A stretch of 64,000 bases of DNA. Origin: Euphorbia lathyris (lineage: Eukaryota > Streptophyta > Magnoliopsida > Malpighiales > Euphorbiaceae). Of this stretch, positions 1-10,500 are shown one piece after another. The translations under genes were made by a program, and so were the position numbers. The stretch is from NCBI RefSeq assembly GCF_963576675.1, contig NC_088916.1:79873501-79937500 (forward strand), written 5' to 3'. Below the pieces are notes generated by a model. That model worked only from the letters and a program-made list of their open reading frames with translations. It made no database searches and was not told where the DNA came from. How positions within the stretch are numbered: the stretch's first letter is position 1; each line of letters begins with the position of its first letter.

Positions 1-380
1 CATATCAGATATTTCAAACAAGTTTGTCGATAAACTGAAATAGTTTCGTACATTTTCAATTGGTTGTTTTGTAATTATATTAATAACACAGTAAATATTT
101 TAAACAATTTGATGACATTTTTTGTGATTAACTTATATGTAGCAGATTTAGTTTTTAGCATTTTAAAAGGATTTTTGTAATTTTACACTAAATATCTTAA
201 ATATAATTGATATTTGGAAGGTACGAAGTTACAGTTAAATACCAATCAAACCCATTTTTTCTAATTTTCTATAACGTATGGCTAAAATTGATATTGCTTG
301 GAAACACTAGGGTTAATTTTTCACAATTTCATACATTAAGGCTAAATCTGCACTTCACTTAAAACATTAGGGTTAAATTT
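1..380. repeat. Dispersed repeat, unclassified
   Basis: AT-rich sequence with no gene. The stretch around 275-365 resembles 19435-19520 in the PHT1 intron (shared wording includes ggctaaaattgat, followed in both by a similar low-complexity run), and the first 60 bases weakly resemble the region near 19335. This makes it a dispersed repeat rather than unique DNA. No ends or target duplication can be fixed because the window starts inside it. Confidence 0.4.
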
Positions 381-543
381 GGTTTTTATCCCAAAAAAAT
401 TGTACTTAAAAGTTTAAAATAGAAATTTCAACCCATTTTAGACATAAAATATCATCATTTGGTCCACTTTTAGGTCTAAATGAGTGTTATAACTATATTT
501 ATAATAAAAAATTACTTTGTATGTATATAGAAAAAAACTGGCC

Positions 544-1445
544 CAGGCAGTCAATTTTGCTAAATCCGGCATTATGTGTAGTAGTAATGTGGATCCTCTT
601 CTTGTTGAGGGAGTCTCCAACATTCTGGGTGTTAGTCAACCCCTTGATACTGGCCGTTACCTGGGCTTACCATCGTTGGTTGGAAAGAAAAAGAGGGCCA
701 TATTTGCTCAGCTGAAGGACAGACTGTGGAAAAAGATACAGAGCTGGTCAAATAAGCCTCTATCTAAGGCGGGTCGAGCAACATTGATACGTGCTGTGGG
801 ACATGCCATACCCATTTACTATATGAGTGTCTTTTTGCTTCCTATCTCCACGGCTGAGGAGCTCCAACGGATGTTAAACTCCTTCTGGTGGGGAAACAAG
901 AAGGATGGATCTCGTGGAATTAACTGGATGGTTTGGGATAAGCTGTGCACTACAAAGGATGAGGGAGGATTGGGATTCAGGGATTTCACTACTTTTAATT
1001 TAGCTTTATTGGGAAAACAAGGGTGGCGACTTCAGTCATCTCCAGATTCTCTTGTCAGTCAAGTTTTCAAAGCCAAATATTACCCAAATGGGGAGTTTAT
1101 CGAAGCCCGGTTAGGACATTGTCCTAGCTTCATTTGGCGGAGTATCTGGAGCTCTCAATTATTGCTTAATAAAGGAAGTAGATGGAAGATAGGAAATGGC
1201 CAATCGATCAATGTGTGGAATGATAAGTGGTTGAGAAATGATTACAGCCAGAAGATCAACTCACAACGGTTTCTCTATCCGTTTTATCCGAAGGCTAGCA
1301 AATGGTTTAGCTCATGTCTTGGTAAGAGCGGCCGCCCAACATGTTAGCCCTTTTTATTATGATGTTGTTCCGAGTTTTGTTTCGCTTTCTGTTTTGAATT
1401 TCTGTAATGACTCTCAGCATTAATGAATTTCTCTTTAAAAAAAAA
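544..1445 (+). mobile_element. 5'-truncated, internally deleted L1-type LINE
   Basis: A retroposed LINE fragment. The reading frame from about 544 encodes the stretch just after the reverse transcriptase core (QAVNFAKSGIM, then GRYLGLPSLVGKKKRAIFAQ and FWWGNKKDGSRGINW), down to WKIGNGQSINVWNDKWL near 1230. It then jumps directly to the extreme C-terminus of the RNase H domain (IRRLANGLAH), read in another frame to about 1423, so roughly 1.1 kb found in the full copy at 40125-45664 is missing. A short A-tail lies at 1437-1445. The element is bounded by a target duplication, atag-A7-ctggcc at 527-543 and atag-A8-ctggcc at 1446-1463, the usual product of target-primed reverse transcription. It is the same family as the full-length LINE and cannot be active. 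Confidence 0.9.
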
Positions 1446-1463
1446 ATAGAAAAAAAACTGGCC

Positions 1464-2180
1464 TCTTTTAGCCAGGGGCGGCTCCACCCTTAGATACCAG
1501 TCGTTTTTTGTAGCCCTCATAATATTAGTATATATAGATTTTATGTAGTAGTATTTCAATGTTTAAAGGAAAATTAGATGGTTAAAAATGTATTCTCCTA
1601 TTTAAGAGGTCATACGCTCAACTTCCCACCAACCTCATTTTTTATTTTATAAATTTTTTGTTTTATAAATTTTTTATTTATTTTAACTTTATTTTTCAAT
1701 AAGTATAAAAATATGTTACCATTATTAATTAATTTAAAGGGTTTTTTCCATTAAAAATATTAATTTCTTGTTTTTTGAGATTCAAATAATTTAATTTCTA
1801 AATTAAATTTTAATTTATGAAAAATGTAAAAAATTTTAAACTAAAAAAAATATAGAAAATTTAAAACTAAAAAAATGTAAAAATGTTATAATTTTTTAGA
1901 AACTAGCATTTAATTAATAGGAAATTAAATATGTTACCCTTTTCACATTAGACATTTTCAATGTATTAGCAAACACACAAAAACGACAGTGTTTTAACAC
2001 GTTGGAGACTAAGTTTTTTTCTCAAGTCTAACGGGCTCGAGTTTGAAAATTTATCCCCAACCGCACCGCTAAAATTAGCCTCCTAAATTCCCATCTCTGC
2101 CTGCTTTTAGCCCTAGGTTCTGGACGGCCGCATTCCTGATCTATGATCAAAGGAATAGAACCGATGACCGAAGGCTCCAG
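1464..2180. other. AT-rich intergenic DNA
   Basis: No gene is visible. At 1474 a caggggcggctcc motif resembles the end of plant hAT-type MITEs, but I could not find a matching opposite end. The rest is A/T runs. Confidence 0.4.
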
Positions 2181-2425
2181 TGTAACACCCTGGTCCAATA
2201 CCATATAGATGTTGTCCGCTCTGGCCCAAATCCAACACCTTGGGCCTCAAGGCTTTAAAACGCGTCTGCATGTATTGGATTCACATCTTACTAATAAGCC
2301 CCAATCACTCCCTCTCCATTTCCGATGTGGAATTCAGTTCATTCCTGCCCCATCGCCATCCCTTAGGGCCGCGCCTACTCAGGCCTTCTACCCCGACGCC
2401 ACCCACTCCGAACCGGATCGTTACA
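2181..2425 (-). mobile_element. Solo LTR of a TRIM-type miniature LTR retrotransposon
   Basis: A 245-bp unit beginning TGTAACACCC and ending CGTTACA, i.e. TG...CA ends, flanked on both sides by the 5-bp direct repeat tccag (2176-2180 and 2426-2430), which is the target duplication of an LTR retroelement. It matches the intact LTR at 7055-7298 over its whole length. Orientation is taken from that second copy, whose primer-binding-like site is on the minus strand. It has no coding capacity; short open frames here are chance. Recombination between two LTRs of a former complete element would leave this structure. Confidence 0.82.
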
Positions 2426-2860
2426 TCCAGCCCCCGGGCTCTAGACCAACTCCGCCTTACCAATCAAAATTGATACAGATATATATATTTTTAACAGTAG
2501 TTTTCTCTGATCAGTGACTGACCAAGTGAATTTGGTCACTCACCATTAGATCTAGCAGAGATAAATCTAAACTTTACGATAATTTTAACCTCCACCACAA
2601 AATTTTAATTAGCTGTCAGACTGACCAGGTGAAAATTACTGTATTTTTTAATTGTGTAAGGTACGAAAATATGTATTAAATGAGTGAGGACTATTTTTGT
2701 TTGGCATTTAATTACCTCAACGGCCTTACAGTTTTTTTAACTGTTTTCCCTCTTTCAGTCGAAAATTAATGGTACAGTACCATTTTAAGGCAGAACAGGC
2801 CTGGACCGGTAAATTACATATACAATCCTATATTTTAACATAAACTACAAAATTGTTTAT

Positions 2861-3437
2861 ATAAGGTGCAAAAATACCCCTAACGTTTACAACTAGGAAC
2901 AATTTTATCTCTAACGTTTAAAATGGTGCAATTTTACCTCTAGTATTGGTAGCAAAGAGAAATTTTACCCTTAAAATGTCAAAGTTGGATCAATTTCAGA
3001 CATTATTATAAAACACATATATTTTGTTCCTTATACACCAATTACTTATCCGTTAGGTTCTAAAAAAAGATTTCTAATTTTTTAATGATTTAATAATATA
3101 ATTGGAGATAAATATTTTATAAATTTGGTGAAATATATGATTTTTTTTGTTAAACTCGTACAAAAGATAATATTTTTTAATTTTTTTTCACGTCTAATCA
3201 TATGTTTATTATCTTTTACTAATGGGTGATAAAATGACGCACATGTGAAGTAGAGATGACAAGATTCATGATCGAGAAGACAATTTGATGAATTATTTTT
3301 CAAATTGACTCAATTTGTAAACGTTAGGAGGATAATTACTCTTGGCTGCCAACGTTAGGGGTAAAATTACACAATGTTATACGTTAGTGGTAAAATTTCT
3401 CTTGATTATAAATATTAAGGGTATTTTTGCACCTTAT
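2861..3437. mobile_element. MITE, GGATAAGGTGCAAAAATACCC family
   Basis: A non-coding element with long terminal inverted repeats: ataaggtgcaaaaatacccc at the left and gggtatttttgcaccttat at the right, each followed inward by alternating phrases such as taacgttt and caattttac. The interior carries acattattataaaacacata. Related copies or fragments occur at 18576-19100, 19836-21128, 26990-27090, 27098-27614, 32732-33256, 37114-37644 and 38822-38940, so this is the most abundant MITE family of the window. The superfamily is not clear from this copy. Confidence 0.75.
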
Positions 3438-3602
3438 CCCTATTACAAAATAATAAATTTATCCAATTCGAGAGTAAATTTTATAACTAGGTTAAAAGGA
3501 GAATGACTCGGTAACATATATATATGCTCAATTATTTAATCTCGTGTGGTTTATTAATTTAGCTTATTATATCGTTGTTTCGTAAAGTTATCTAAAAAGG
3601 TT

Positions 3603-3970
3603 GATTAGCCTCTTAAATTTTTAAAGTGTCTCAATAACACCTTCAATTTGTATAAAATATCCGGATAGCCTCTCCAACTTGTATAAAATCTAACCAATTA
3701 ATTACCCGGTTGCAAAAAATAAGTTACACGCGTTTTGAAAAAATAAAACGATCAAGGTTGGGATATGCAGTTATAATATTAGAAAAGACGCGTGCAATAT
3801 ATTTTTCTCATTTTTAACAAATTATTTAATAGCATTCTAAGGCTTATTTTTATCATGCAATTTACTTTTTACAATCGAGTAATTACATTTTATGCAAATT
3901 GAAAGACTATTTAAATATTTTATGTAAATTTAAAGGCTATTCAGATTTAAAAATTTAAGCGGCTAATTAA
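3603..3970. mobile_element. MITE with TTAGCCTCTTAAATTTTTAAA inverted repeats
   Basis: The left end gattagcctcttaaattt and the right end aaatttaagcggctaatt are inverted copies, and sub-terminal phrases (cctctccaacttgtataaaat; gcaaattgaaagactat) are also loosely inverted. About 370 bp, non-coding. No convincing target duplication was seen. Confidence 0.55.
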
Positions 3971-4057
3971 GTTTTTTTAACAAATTCAAAGAATAAATGA
4001 TGTATTATTAGTTTATTAACTATTTGCAATACTCAATTCTTTCTTTCATTCAAATAA

Positions 4058-4618
4058 GGGTAATTAATTTATTAGTCTCTATATTTTTATAAAACACACT
4101 GTTTAGTCCCTATATTTTAAAAAACACATGATAAAGTCCCTAACCTTTTTTCTCGATGAACTGTTTAGTCCTTAACGTTTTTCTCGGTGAACTGTTTAGT
4201 CTCTACCGTTAGACTCTCATGAAGATTTTGTTAGTCAATTTGGATTTGCGTTCTTCTTTTCCTTTATTTTCCTTTCCTTTAAACTCTAATGCATCTGAAA
4301 TCAACTTTGAATGTTCTTCTTTTTGATTTTCTTCTTAATCGTTCAAATTTGTAAGCATTGAGTCTGCTCTTTTTCTTGTTCTCCATACAAATAGCTTCTT
4401 CTTCTAAATTGGATTTCCTCTTCTAAAGTTTGTAGGTAAATAGTAAAGGGTAATTTAGTCATTTCCGAAGTCATAAACGGTAAAAAATCTAACAAACAGA
4501 CGGAAGGACTAAACAGTTCACTGAGAAAAAGGTTAGAGACCTTACCATGTATTTTTGAAAATACAGGGACTAAACAATGTGTTTTGTCAAAATATAAGGA
4601 CTAATAAATTAATTACCC
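4058..4618. mobile_element. Mutator-like MITE with 9-bp target duplication
   Basis: A 561-bp non-coding element with long terminal inverted repeats (gggtaattaatttattagtc at the left; gactaataaattaattaccc at the right, imperfectly inverted over more than 100 bp with the phrase gtttagtccctatatttt). It is flanked by perfect 9-bp direct repeats ttcaaataa at 4049-4057 and 4619-4627. A 9-bp duplication with long inverted repeats is the Mutator-like (MULE) signature. Confidence 0.85.
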
Positions 4619-5154
4619 TTCAAATAAAACAAATTTGGGCTTTTTTGGGCTTTGGCATGGGAAAAGGGTCAAATACATGAATATTATAATTAACTACAAA
4701 ATTACAACTAAGTCATATCACCAAATTTAATTCTTAATATGTCATTATTCTCTATATATTATGATTTTACATCATAATTTAAAAAATCTAGACTCTAATT
4801 CATAAATCATAAACCCTAGAAAATATATTCTAGACTACTAATTTATACATTCCAATCCTTAAAATATATTAAAAGTACTTATTTTACTAGTTTAACATAA
4901 TCCAAAATTATGACTTGACATAGTTGTAAATAGTTTTTAAAAGATGAATTTCTGTGTAATTTTCCCCATGGGGGAAATTGTAGAACTAGAAAAATTGTTG
5001 TATAATAACTGTGTTTAATAATCTATATATTTTATATTATTATACTAAGTTAACCATACTTTTTTTTAATGTTTATATTATTTAATTGGATGAAAATATT
5101 ACGAGTATAATATGAAAATAATAAGAAATAAATATTATTCAAATATAGTTGAAA

Positions 5155-5423
5155 ACCAATATAAAATCCACGTAGAAAAAAAAACTCATAAAAGCTATAA
5201 TAAATATAAACAAAAAAAAATAACATATACTTCTTGTAAATTGAAATCCACAGAGAAATAACTGTAATATCATATTCATTATTTAGACAATTCCGAACAT
5301 TTGAATCCGAGTATTTTTTTTGCAACCGAATCTAGTGATTTACGGACAAAATATTTCATTTTCGCTCTTGCTCAATCCGAAAAGGATAGAAATGAAAAGA
5401 TTACAGAGAACAAATGTAATTCA
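5155..5423 (-). repeat. Decayed retroposon-like repeat
   Basis: Related to 27826-28247 (shared phrases include cgctcttgctcaatccgaaa against cgctcttgctaaatccgaaa, and a tttgcaacc stretch). The better copy has a poly(T) stretch at its low-coordinate end, so on the minus strand it reads as an A-tailed retroposon, possibly the 3' end of a LINE. Coding potential here is not convincing. Confidence 0.4.
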
Positions 5424-5872
5424 AACAGTGGTGGAGCCATAATATCATATTTGGAGGCCTAATTTTGACCCTACGGTTTGGGGTAATTTTCTAGAATCTA
5501 TCCTGTCAGGGCTGGATTTTTTTTTTTTTTGACTTTCAGCATGATAAAATTGTTTCATTTTAGTGTATTGACTAAAAAATTAAAAGTGTCTAACGTGAAA
5601 AGCGTAGACATATGCAATTTTCTATAAGTTCAACGCTAAGTTTCTAAATTAAAACCCTAAACAAGTATATTATTGTTTATAAATTGAATATTTAGATTGA
5701 TATTTTGATTAAAGGAAAAAAATTAAAATTAATTAATAATAATGATGAAAAAATATAATTAAATTAGGTATTAACATTTTTAAATGAAATTTAAGGAAAA
5801 AAATGATTTAAAGGATAAAATTACAATGGGTCAGGGGGTGGAGCCTCCGAGCCCTGGACTGGGTCCACCACT
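5424..5872. mobile_element. hAT-like MITE
   Basis: Ends CAGTGGTGGAGCC at the left and GGGTCCACCACTG at the right are inverted; inside lie gaggcctaatttt and ggagcctccgagcc. CAG...CTG-type ends are typical of hAT elements. The expected 8-bp target duplication is not recognisable (left flank aattcaaa, right flank gtgaagtt), so the family call is tentative. Confidence 0.5.
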
Positions 5873-6204
5873 GGTGAAGTTTTAATTCATTCTTTTATAG
5901 ACACCATTTCAAAAGTAATTTATTCAAAATGTTGCAATAGACCTAAATTCTTAGACCGTTTTAAATTTTAGTTGTTTTAGGTTTATTTTATTTAATGATT
6001 TTTAAAAAATAAACCGGGGTATCTTGGTTCCCAATTGGACCGCCGGTCAATTTCAATTCAAGCTGAGTCATTGAAGATTCAAAAACCCATGAAGACCTAG
6101 ACCGGAGATCTGGCTGCAAGGACAGATTTAGTAGGTTTGAGCATCCACTGATGGTGAGAAAGCGCAAAAAAATTCCATAAAACATTAAAAATAGCTTATT
6201 ACCT

Positions 6205-6605
6205 TTTCAGCCTCTCAAGTTGTTTCAATATTGCAGCTGACCCTCCGAACTTAGACTTGTGACAACTGACTATCTCAATTTGTTTAATTGAAACAAATAA
6301 CCCATAAAATAGGCCAATTGGAAAAAATAACTCATCAAGTTGCTTATTCGAAACAAATAACCCTAAACCAAAAAAAAAACTTTCAACATAATATTACATC
6401 AGAAATAAAAGATTTCCAAAATATCGGTTGCTACATCTAACTAATCTATTTATACATTAACTAAAGGTAAAAAAAAACTCACGAAATCACAAATATTAAC
6501 CTATTTGAGGAATTATTTGTTTCAAATAAGCAAAATGAGGGAATTAGTTGTCACAAGTCTAAGTTCGGGGGTCAGTTGTAGTATTGGGACAACTTAAAGG
6601 ATTGG
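6205..6605. mobile_element. MITE with inverted repeats, about 0.4 kb
   Basis: The left part (tcaagttgtttcaatattgc, then gaccctccgaacttagac) and the right part (gtctaagttcgggggtcag, then gtattgggacaacttaaa) are inverted copies of about 80 bp. Central A/T-rich DNA includes repeated gaaacaaataac. Non-coding; exact ends and target duplication are uncertain. Confidence 0.6.
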
Positions 6606-6609
6606 AAAC

Positions 6610-6681
6610 ATTGTATATGATACACTTACATGCTTAGATTGGAAGCCATAAGAACCAATCTTAAAGACAGTTTCCATTTAA
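6610..6681 (+). repeat. Copy A of a 72-bp block found upstream of the protease gene
   Basis: This block (attgtatatgatacactt through ttccatttaa) recurs as copy B at 7307-7380, about 140-215 bp before the start codon of the cysteine protease gene. The copies differ at a handful of positions. Between them lie about 625 bp of transposon-derived DNA. Copy B sits in the likely promoter; copy A is probably its displaced duplicate. Confidence 0.7.
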
Positions 6682-6918
6682 GGGCCGGGGGCCCCAAAAT
6701 TTAAGATGTGCTTAGTCAAATATAGATATTAACTTAAATTAAAAAAAATAATAACATAATTTAATAAGATTTATTTACACTTTTTCATTACATTGAGTAC
6801 GTATGTGATTTAGATATTCAACCATTCAAAATTTACAATCTTAATACAAAATTCTATTAATTATTAAGGGTTTAAGAAAAATTTAGCACAAGGCCTCAAA
6901 AAGTTTAAGACGACACTG
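6682..6918. mobile_element. hAT-like fragment between the duplicated promoter blocks
   Basis: The left end gggccgggggccccaaaat and the right end aggcctcaaaaagtttaa...cgacactg look like weakly inverted ends of a plant hAT-type MITE. AT-rich interior, no coding. Confidence 0.35.
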
Positions 6919-7298
6919 CTTTAGGACCGCTCCTTGCTCAGGCCTTCTACCCCGGCGCCACCCACTCCGGACCGGTCGTTACAGACCCATCAACTTCAGC
7001 TTGGTTCGTCCCCGAACCACACATCGTATGTGGAGAGTCGGCCCTCATACCAATTGTAACATCCTGGTCAATACCATGTAGATATTGCCTCTTTGGCCCA
7101 AATCCAACACCTTGTACCTCACGCTTTAAAACGTGTCTGCATTTATTGGATTATCATCTTAATAATAAGCCCTAATCACTTTCTCTCCATTTCTAACGTG
7201 GGATTCAGTTCATTCATACCCCCTATCGCCATCCTTTAGACCGTTCCTTGCTCAGGCCTTCTACCCCGACACCACCCACTCCGAACTGGATCGTTACA
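6919..7298 (-). mobile_element. TRIM element: truncated LTR, 71-bp interior, complete LTR
   Basis: Read on the minus strand: a complete 244-bp LTR (7298 down to 7055, TGTAACGATCC...ATGTTACA), then a 71-bp interior opening ttggtatgagggccga, which resembles the initiator-tRNA-Met primer site tggtatcagagc, then a second LTR that starts TGTAACGACCGG at 6983 and is cut off near 6919. Such a tiny interior with no coding capacity is the definition of a TRIM. The LTR matches the solo LTR at 2181-2425. It lies just upstream of the cysteine protease promoter. Confidence 0.78.
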
Positions 7299-7306
7299 CT
7301 GAAAAG

Positions 7307-7380
7307 ATTGTATACCATACACTTACATGCTTAGATTGGAAGTCATAGGAACCAATCTTAAAGACACAGTTTCCATTTAA
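7307..7380 (+). repeat. Copy B of the duplicated block, in the protease promoter
   Basis: Near-identical to 6610-6681 (see that entry). It is the copy nearest the gene and the only one with uninterrupted sequence down to the start codon, so it is probably part of the working promoter. Confidence 0.6.
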
Positions 7381-7423
7381 ACATAAACTTTCAACTACTT
7401 TACTTGAAAGCAACACTTCAAAC

Positions 7424-7428
<5 letters not shown>

Positions 7429-7466
<38 letters not shown>

Positions 7467-7478
7467 CACATATATAAA
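7429..7478 (+). promoter_or_regulatory. TA microsatellite and likely TATA box of the protease gene
   Basis: A (TA)n tract at about 7429-7461 is followed by acatatataaacc near 7469-7480, a plausible TATA box about 45-55 bp before the ATG at 7523. The short distance implies a very short 5' UTR, so the exact start site is uncertain. Confidence 0.45.
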
Positions 7479-7522
7479 CCAAAACTCCATCAAACATTCA
7501 AATTAAAATCACCATTATTCCA

Positions 7523-10500
7523 ATGTCTATCTCAATCTCATCCTATTCTCTCATCTTCCTCATCATAACCCTCTCATCCATCTCTTCAAATCCTCTCATC
7601 TCCGCCCATGATGATTTCTCAATCACAGGCTACACAGCCGAAGACATATCATCCAACGACAAACTAATCGATCTTTTCGAGTCGTGGCTATCGAGATTCG
7701 GGAAGGTTTACGACAGCATTGAAGAGAAGTTGCAGAGATTTGACATTTTTAAAGATAACTTGTTTCATATTGATGAGACTAATAAGAAGGTTGGTCAGAA
7801 TTACTGGCTTGGACTCAATGAGTTTGCTGATTTGAGCCATGATGAGTTCAAGAAGATGTATCTTGGTTTGAAGGTTGAGGAACCAAGAAGAAGAGATTGT
7901 AATTCTGAAGAATTTAGTTATAAAGATGTTGATGTTCATCAGATTCCTAAATCTGTTGATTGGAGGAAGAAAGGTGCTGTTACTAGTGTTAAGAACCAAG
8001 GTTCTTGTGGTAAGTGTTCAAAAAATTTAAACCGTTTTGATTGGTCGGGTGTATTACATTCGGTGTACTAGAAGTTCTCGTATTCTCGGTTTTCGTCATT
8101 TGCAAACAGGTTCCCGAGGTTTAAAACGGTATAAATAAGAGTCTGTGGTAAACGGTGTTACTAAAGAAGAGATTTTTTTTCGGATTTTTAAGTTGTTTTT
8201 AGAAGAGACTATAAAAAAAGTAAAAAAACACGAAAAATTCTTTATTTGGTAACCATGTTTACTATAGATCCTTGTTTGTTTAGTTTTAAGAATCAAGGTT
8301 CGAGTGGTAAGTGTGTTCGAAACAATAAAAAATGGTTTTGATTGGTCTGGTGTATTATACTCTTTGTTTAGTAGATGTATTCGGTTTAGCTAAGAGGATA
8401 GTTAAAGTTAAATAATAGTGTATAGAGTCTGGGGTAAATAACGTTACTAAATTAGAGGGGTTTTTCGGATTTTTAAGTTGTTTTCAGAAGATATTAAAAA
8501 AAAATAGTCAAAAAAATACGAAAAATTCTTTATTTGGTAACAATGTTTACCACATACCCTTGTTTGTACAATTTTAAATCTCGAGGACCTATTGGAAATA
8601 GCAAAAACCACGTGTTTTTTTAAATATAATTTATCCTAGTATTTACATATAGATATATAGGAATAAGGTTATTTGTTCATAACGTTTTCGGAGAGGTTTA
8701 TCGTATGTCATTGACGTAGGAAACGGTAAAAAGTTGTTCTCAATGTTTATGACGTAGAGCAATTTTGAGATTAGTTAGCAGCAGAGTCATCATTTGATTG
8801 CTTGGAGTGTAAAAAATAAATACAAACCATATAGGCTGGGCTTAAATATGTTCTTTGTTTCGTTTCCATTGCCTAGGCCACAATTATATCGTTTGGCCTG
8901 GACTAAGGAAAAAAAGGATGCATAACTCTTAATTGATTGAGTACCTCATAGATGAAGATGGAGAGTAGGGAGAGACGGAACCACCCTTAAACGATGACTT
9001 CTGATAACGAGAGATGTGCCACATCTATGTGCACCTCTCCTTTGCTTTGGGTCCTAATAGAAGTCTCCTTTTATGCGTTTTGTTATCTAGATCCAAAATT
9101 GCTCCGTATAAACTTCTTCGAGCTTTAAATTGCTTCAAGTTTGGAACGTTAAGAATATCAACGCTTCTCCAAATATATTAGAGTCAATTTGGATCTTATC
9201 CCTAGATATATAATTCGCACACTCTGCACATAAATAGAGGGTGAGGGAGAAAATGTACGTGGTCTGTTGATCCTCCAACCATTAGATGATGTTTAGAGTT
9301 TGTTTGAATAGGGTAACAGAGGAGTTATTGTTAGTGATCATGTATTAAAACTATTTTTGGATCTTACGGATTAGTTTAAGTTTTCAAGTTAAACGACTCT
9401 TGGTTATAGTATATATTAGAGCTTTTCAGATTAAGTAATCGACACTTTAAATCCTAATAATCTCATTTGTTGTTGAATTTGCACTATATAATATAGCGAG
9501 TCCATGTTTTACATGTTTCAATATTAGCGGGAATTTGGTTTCATGGCAATTATAAAAGGGAGGTAAATAGAGTTTTGGAGCGACTCTTAAATAACACGAT
9601 TTCAAACCTCGACTTCTTAATCTAAGAAGCTTTTAATATAATTATAACGTAACCATTTGATCTAATAATGATTTAATATGTATTTGCATCTATACAGGTA
9701 GTTGTTGGGCATTTTCAACTGTAGCGGCAGTAGAGGGTATAAATCAGATAGTAACCGGGAACTTGACATCTCTATCAGAACAAGAACTAATAGATTGTGA
9801 CACGACCTATAACAACGGGTGCAATGGAGGACTTATGGATTACGCATTTACCTATATAGTTGCCAGCGGTGGACTGTATAAGGAGCAAGATTACCCTTAC
9901 ATCATGGAAGAGGGAACTTGTGAGATGACCAAAGTAAGAACATCAAATTCTGTTAGAAAACTAGTTTTTTGACAAAATTCTAACACGATTTATAAGGACA
10001 GTCGTCTTGATACGACATGTTTAATGCTATTATCATATATGTATCATTTATATTGCATATAATTATAGAACATATAAATTGCGTAGCACAATTATATGAT
10101 AATTTATTTTAACATTCCGAATTATATATGTTTTACAGGGAGAATCAGACATTGTAACCATAAGTGGGTACCATGATGTGCCCCGAAATAGTGAAGAGAG
10201 CCTATTGAAGGCACTTGCGAACCAACCCCTTAGCGTTGCCATTGATGCTTCTGGTAGAGACTTTCAGTTCTATAGTGGGGTAAGTCAATGATTAATTATT
10301 TTTTCTCTTTATTTTACGCATTTATTATAATTAGATTTTCTGGGTGACCGGTTCAACCAGTTGGATCACCGGTTTTTGAACGGTTTTATGAGGTGTAACA
10401 AAATAGCTACTTTCGGACCGGAATACCTACCGGGTCCGGTTCAACTTGGTTGAACCGACCGGGCCGGACCGAGTTTGATAACATCACATCAATCGAATGA

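Noticed and set aside
2209..2517. Open frames of 77-102 codons
   Set aside because: They lie inside the TRIM solo LTR and are not conserved in the second copy at 7055-7298.
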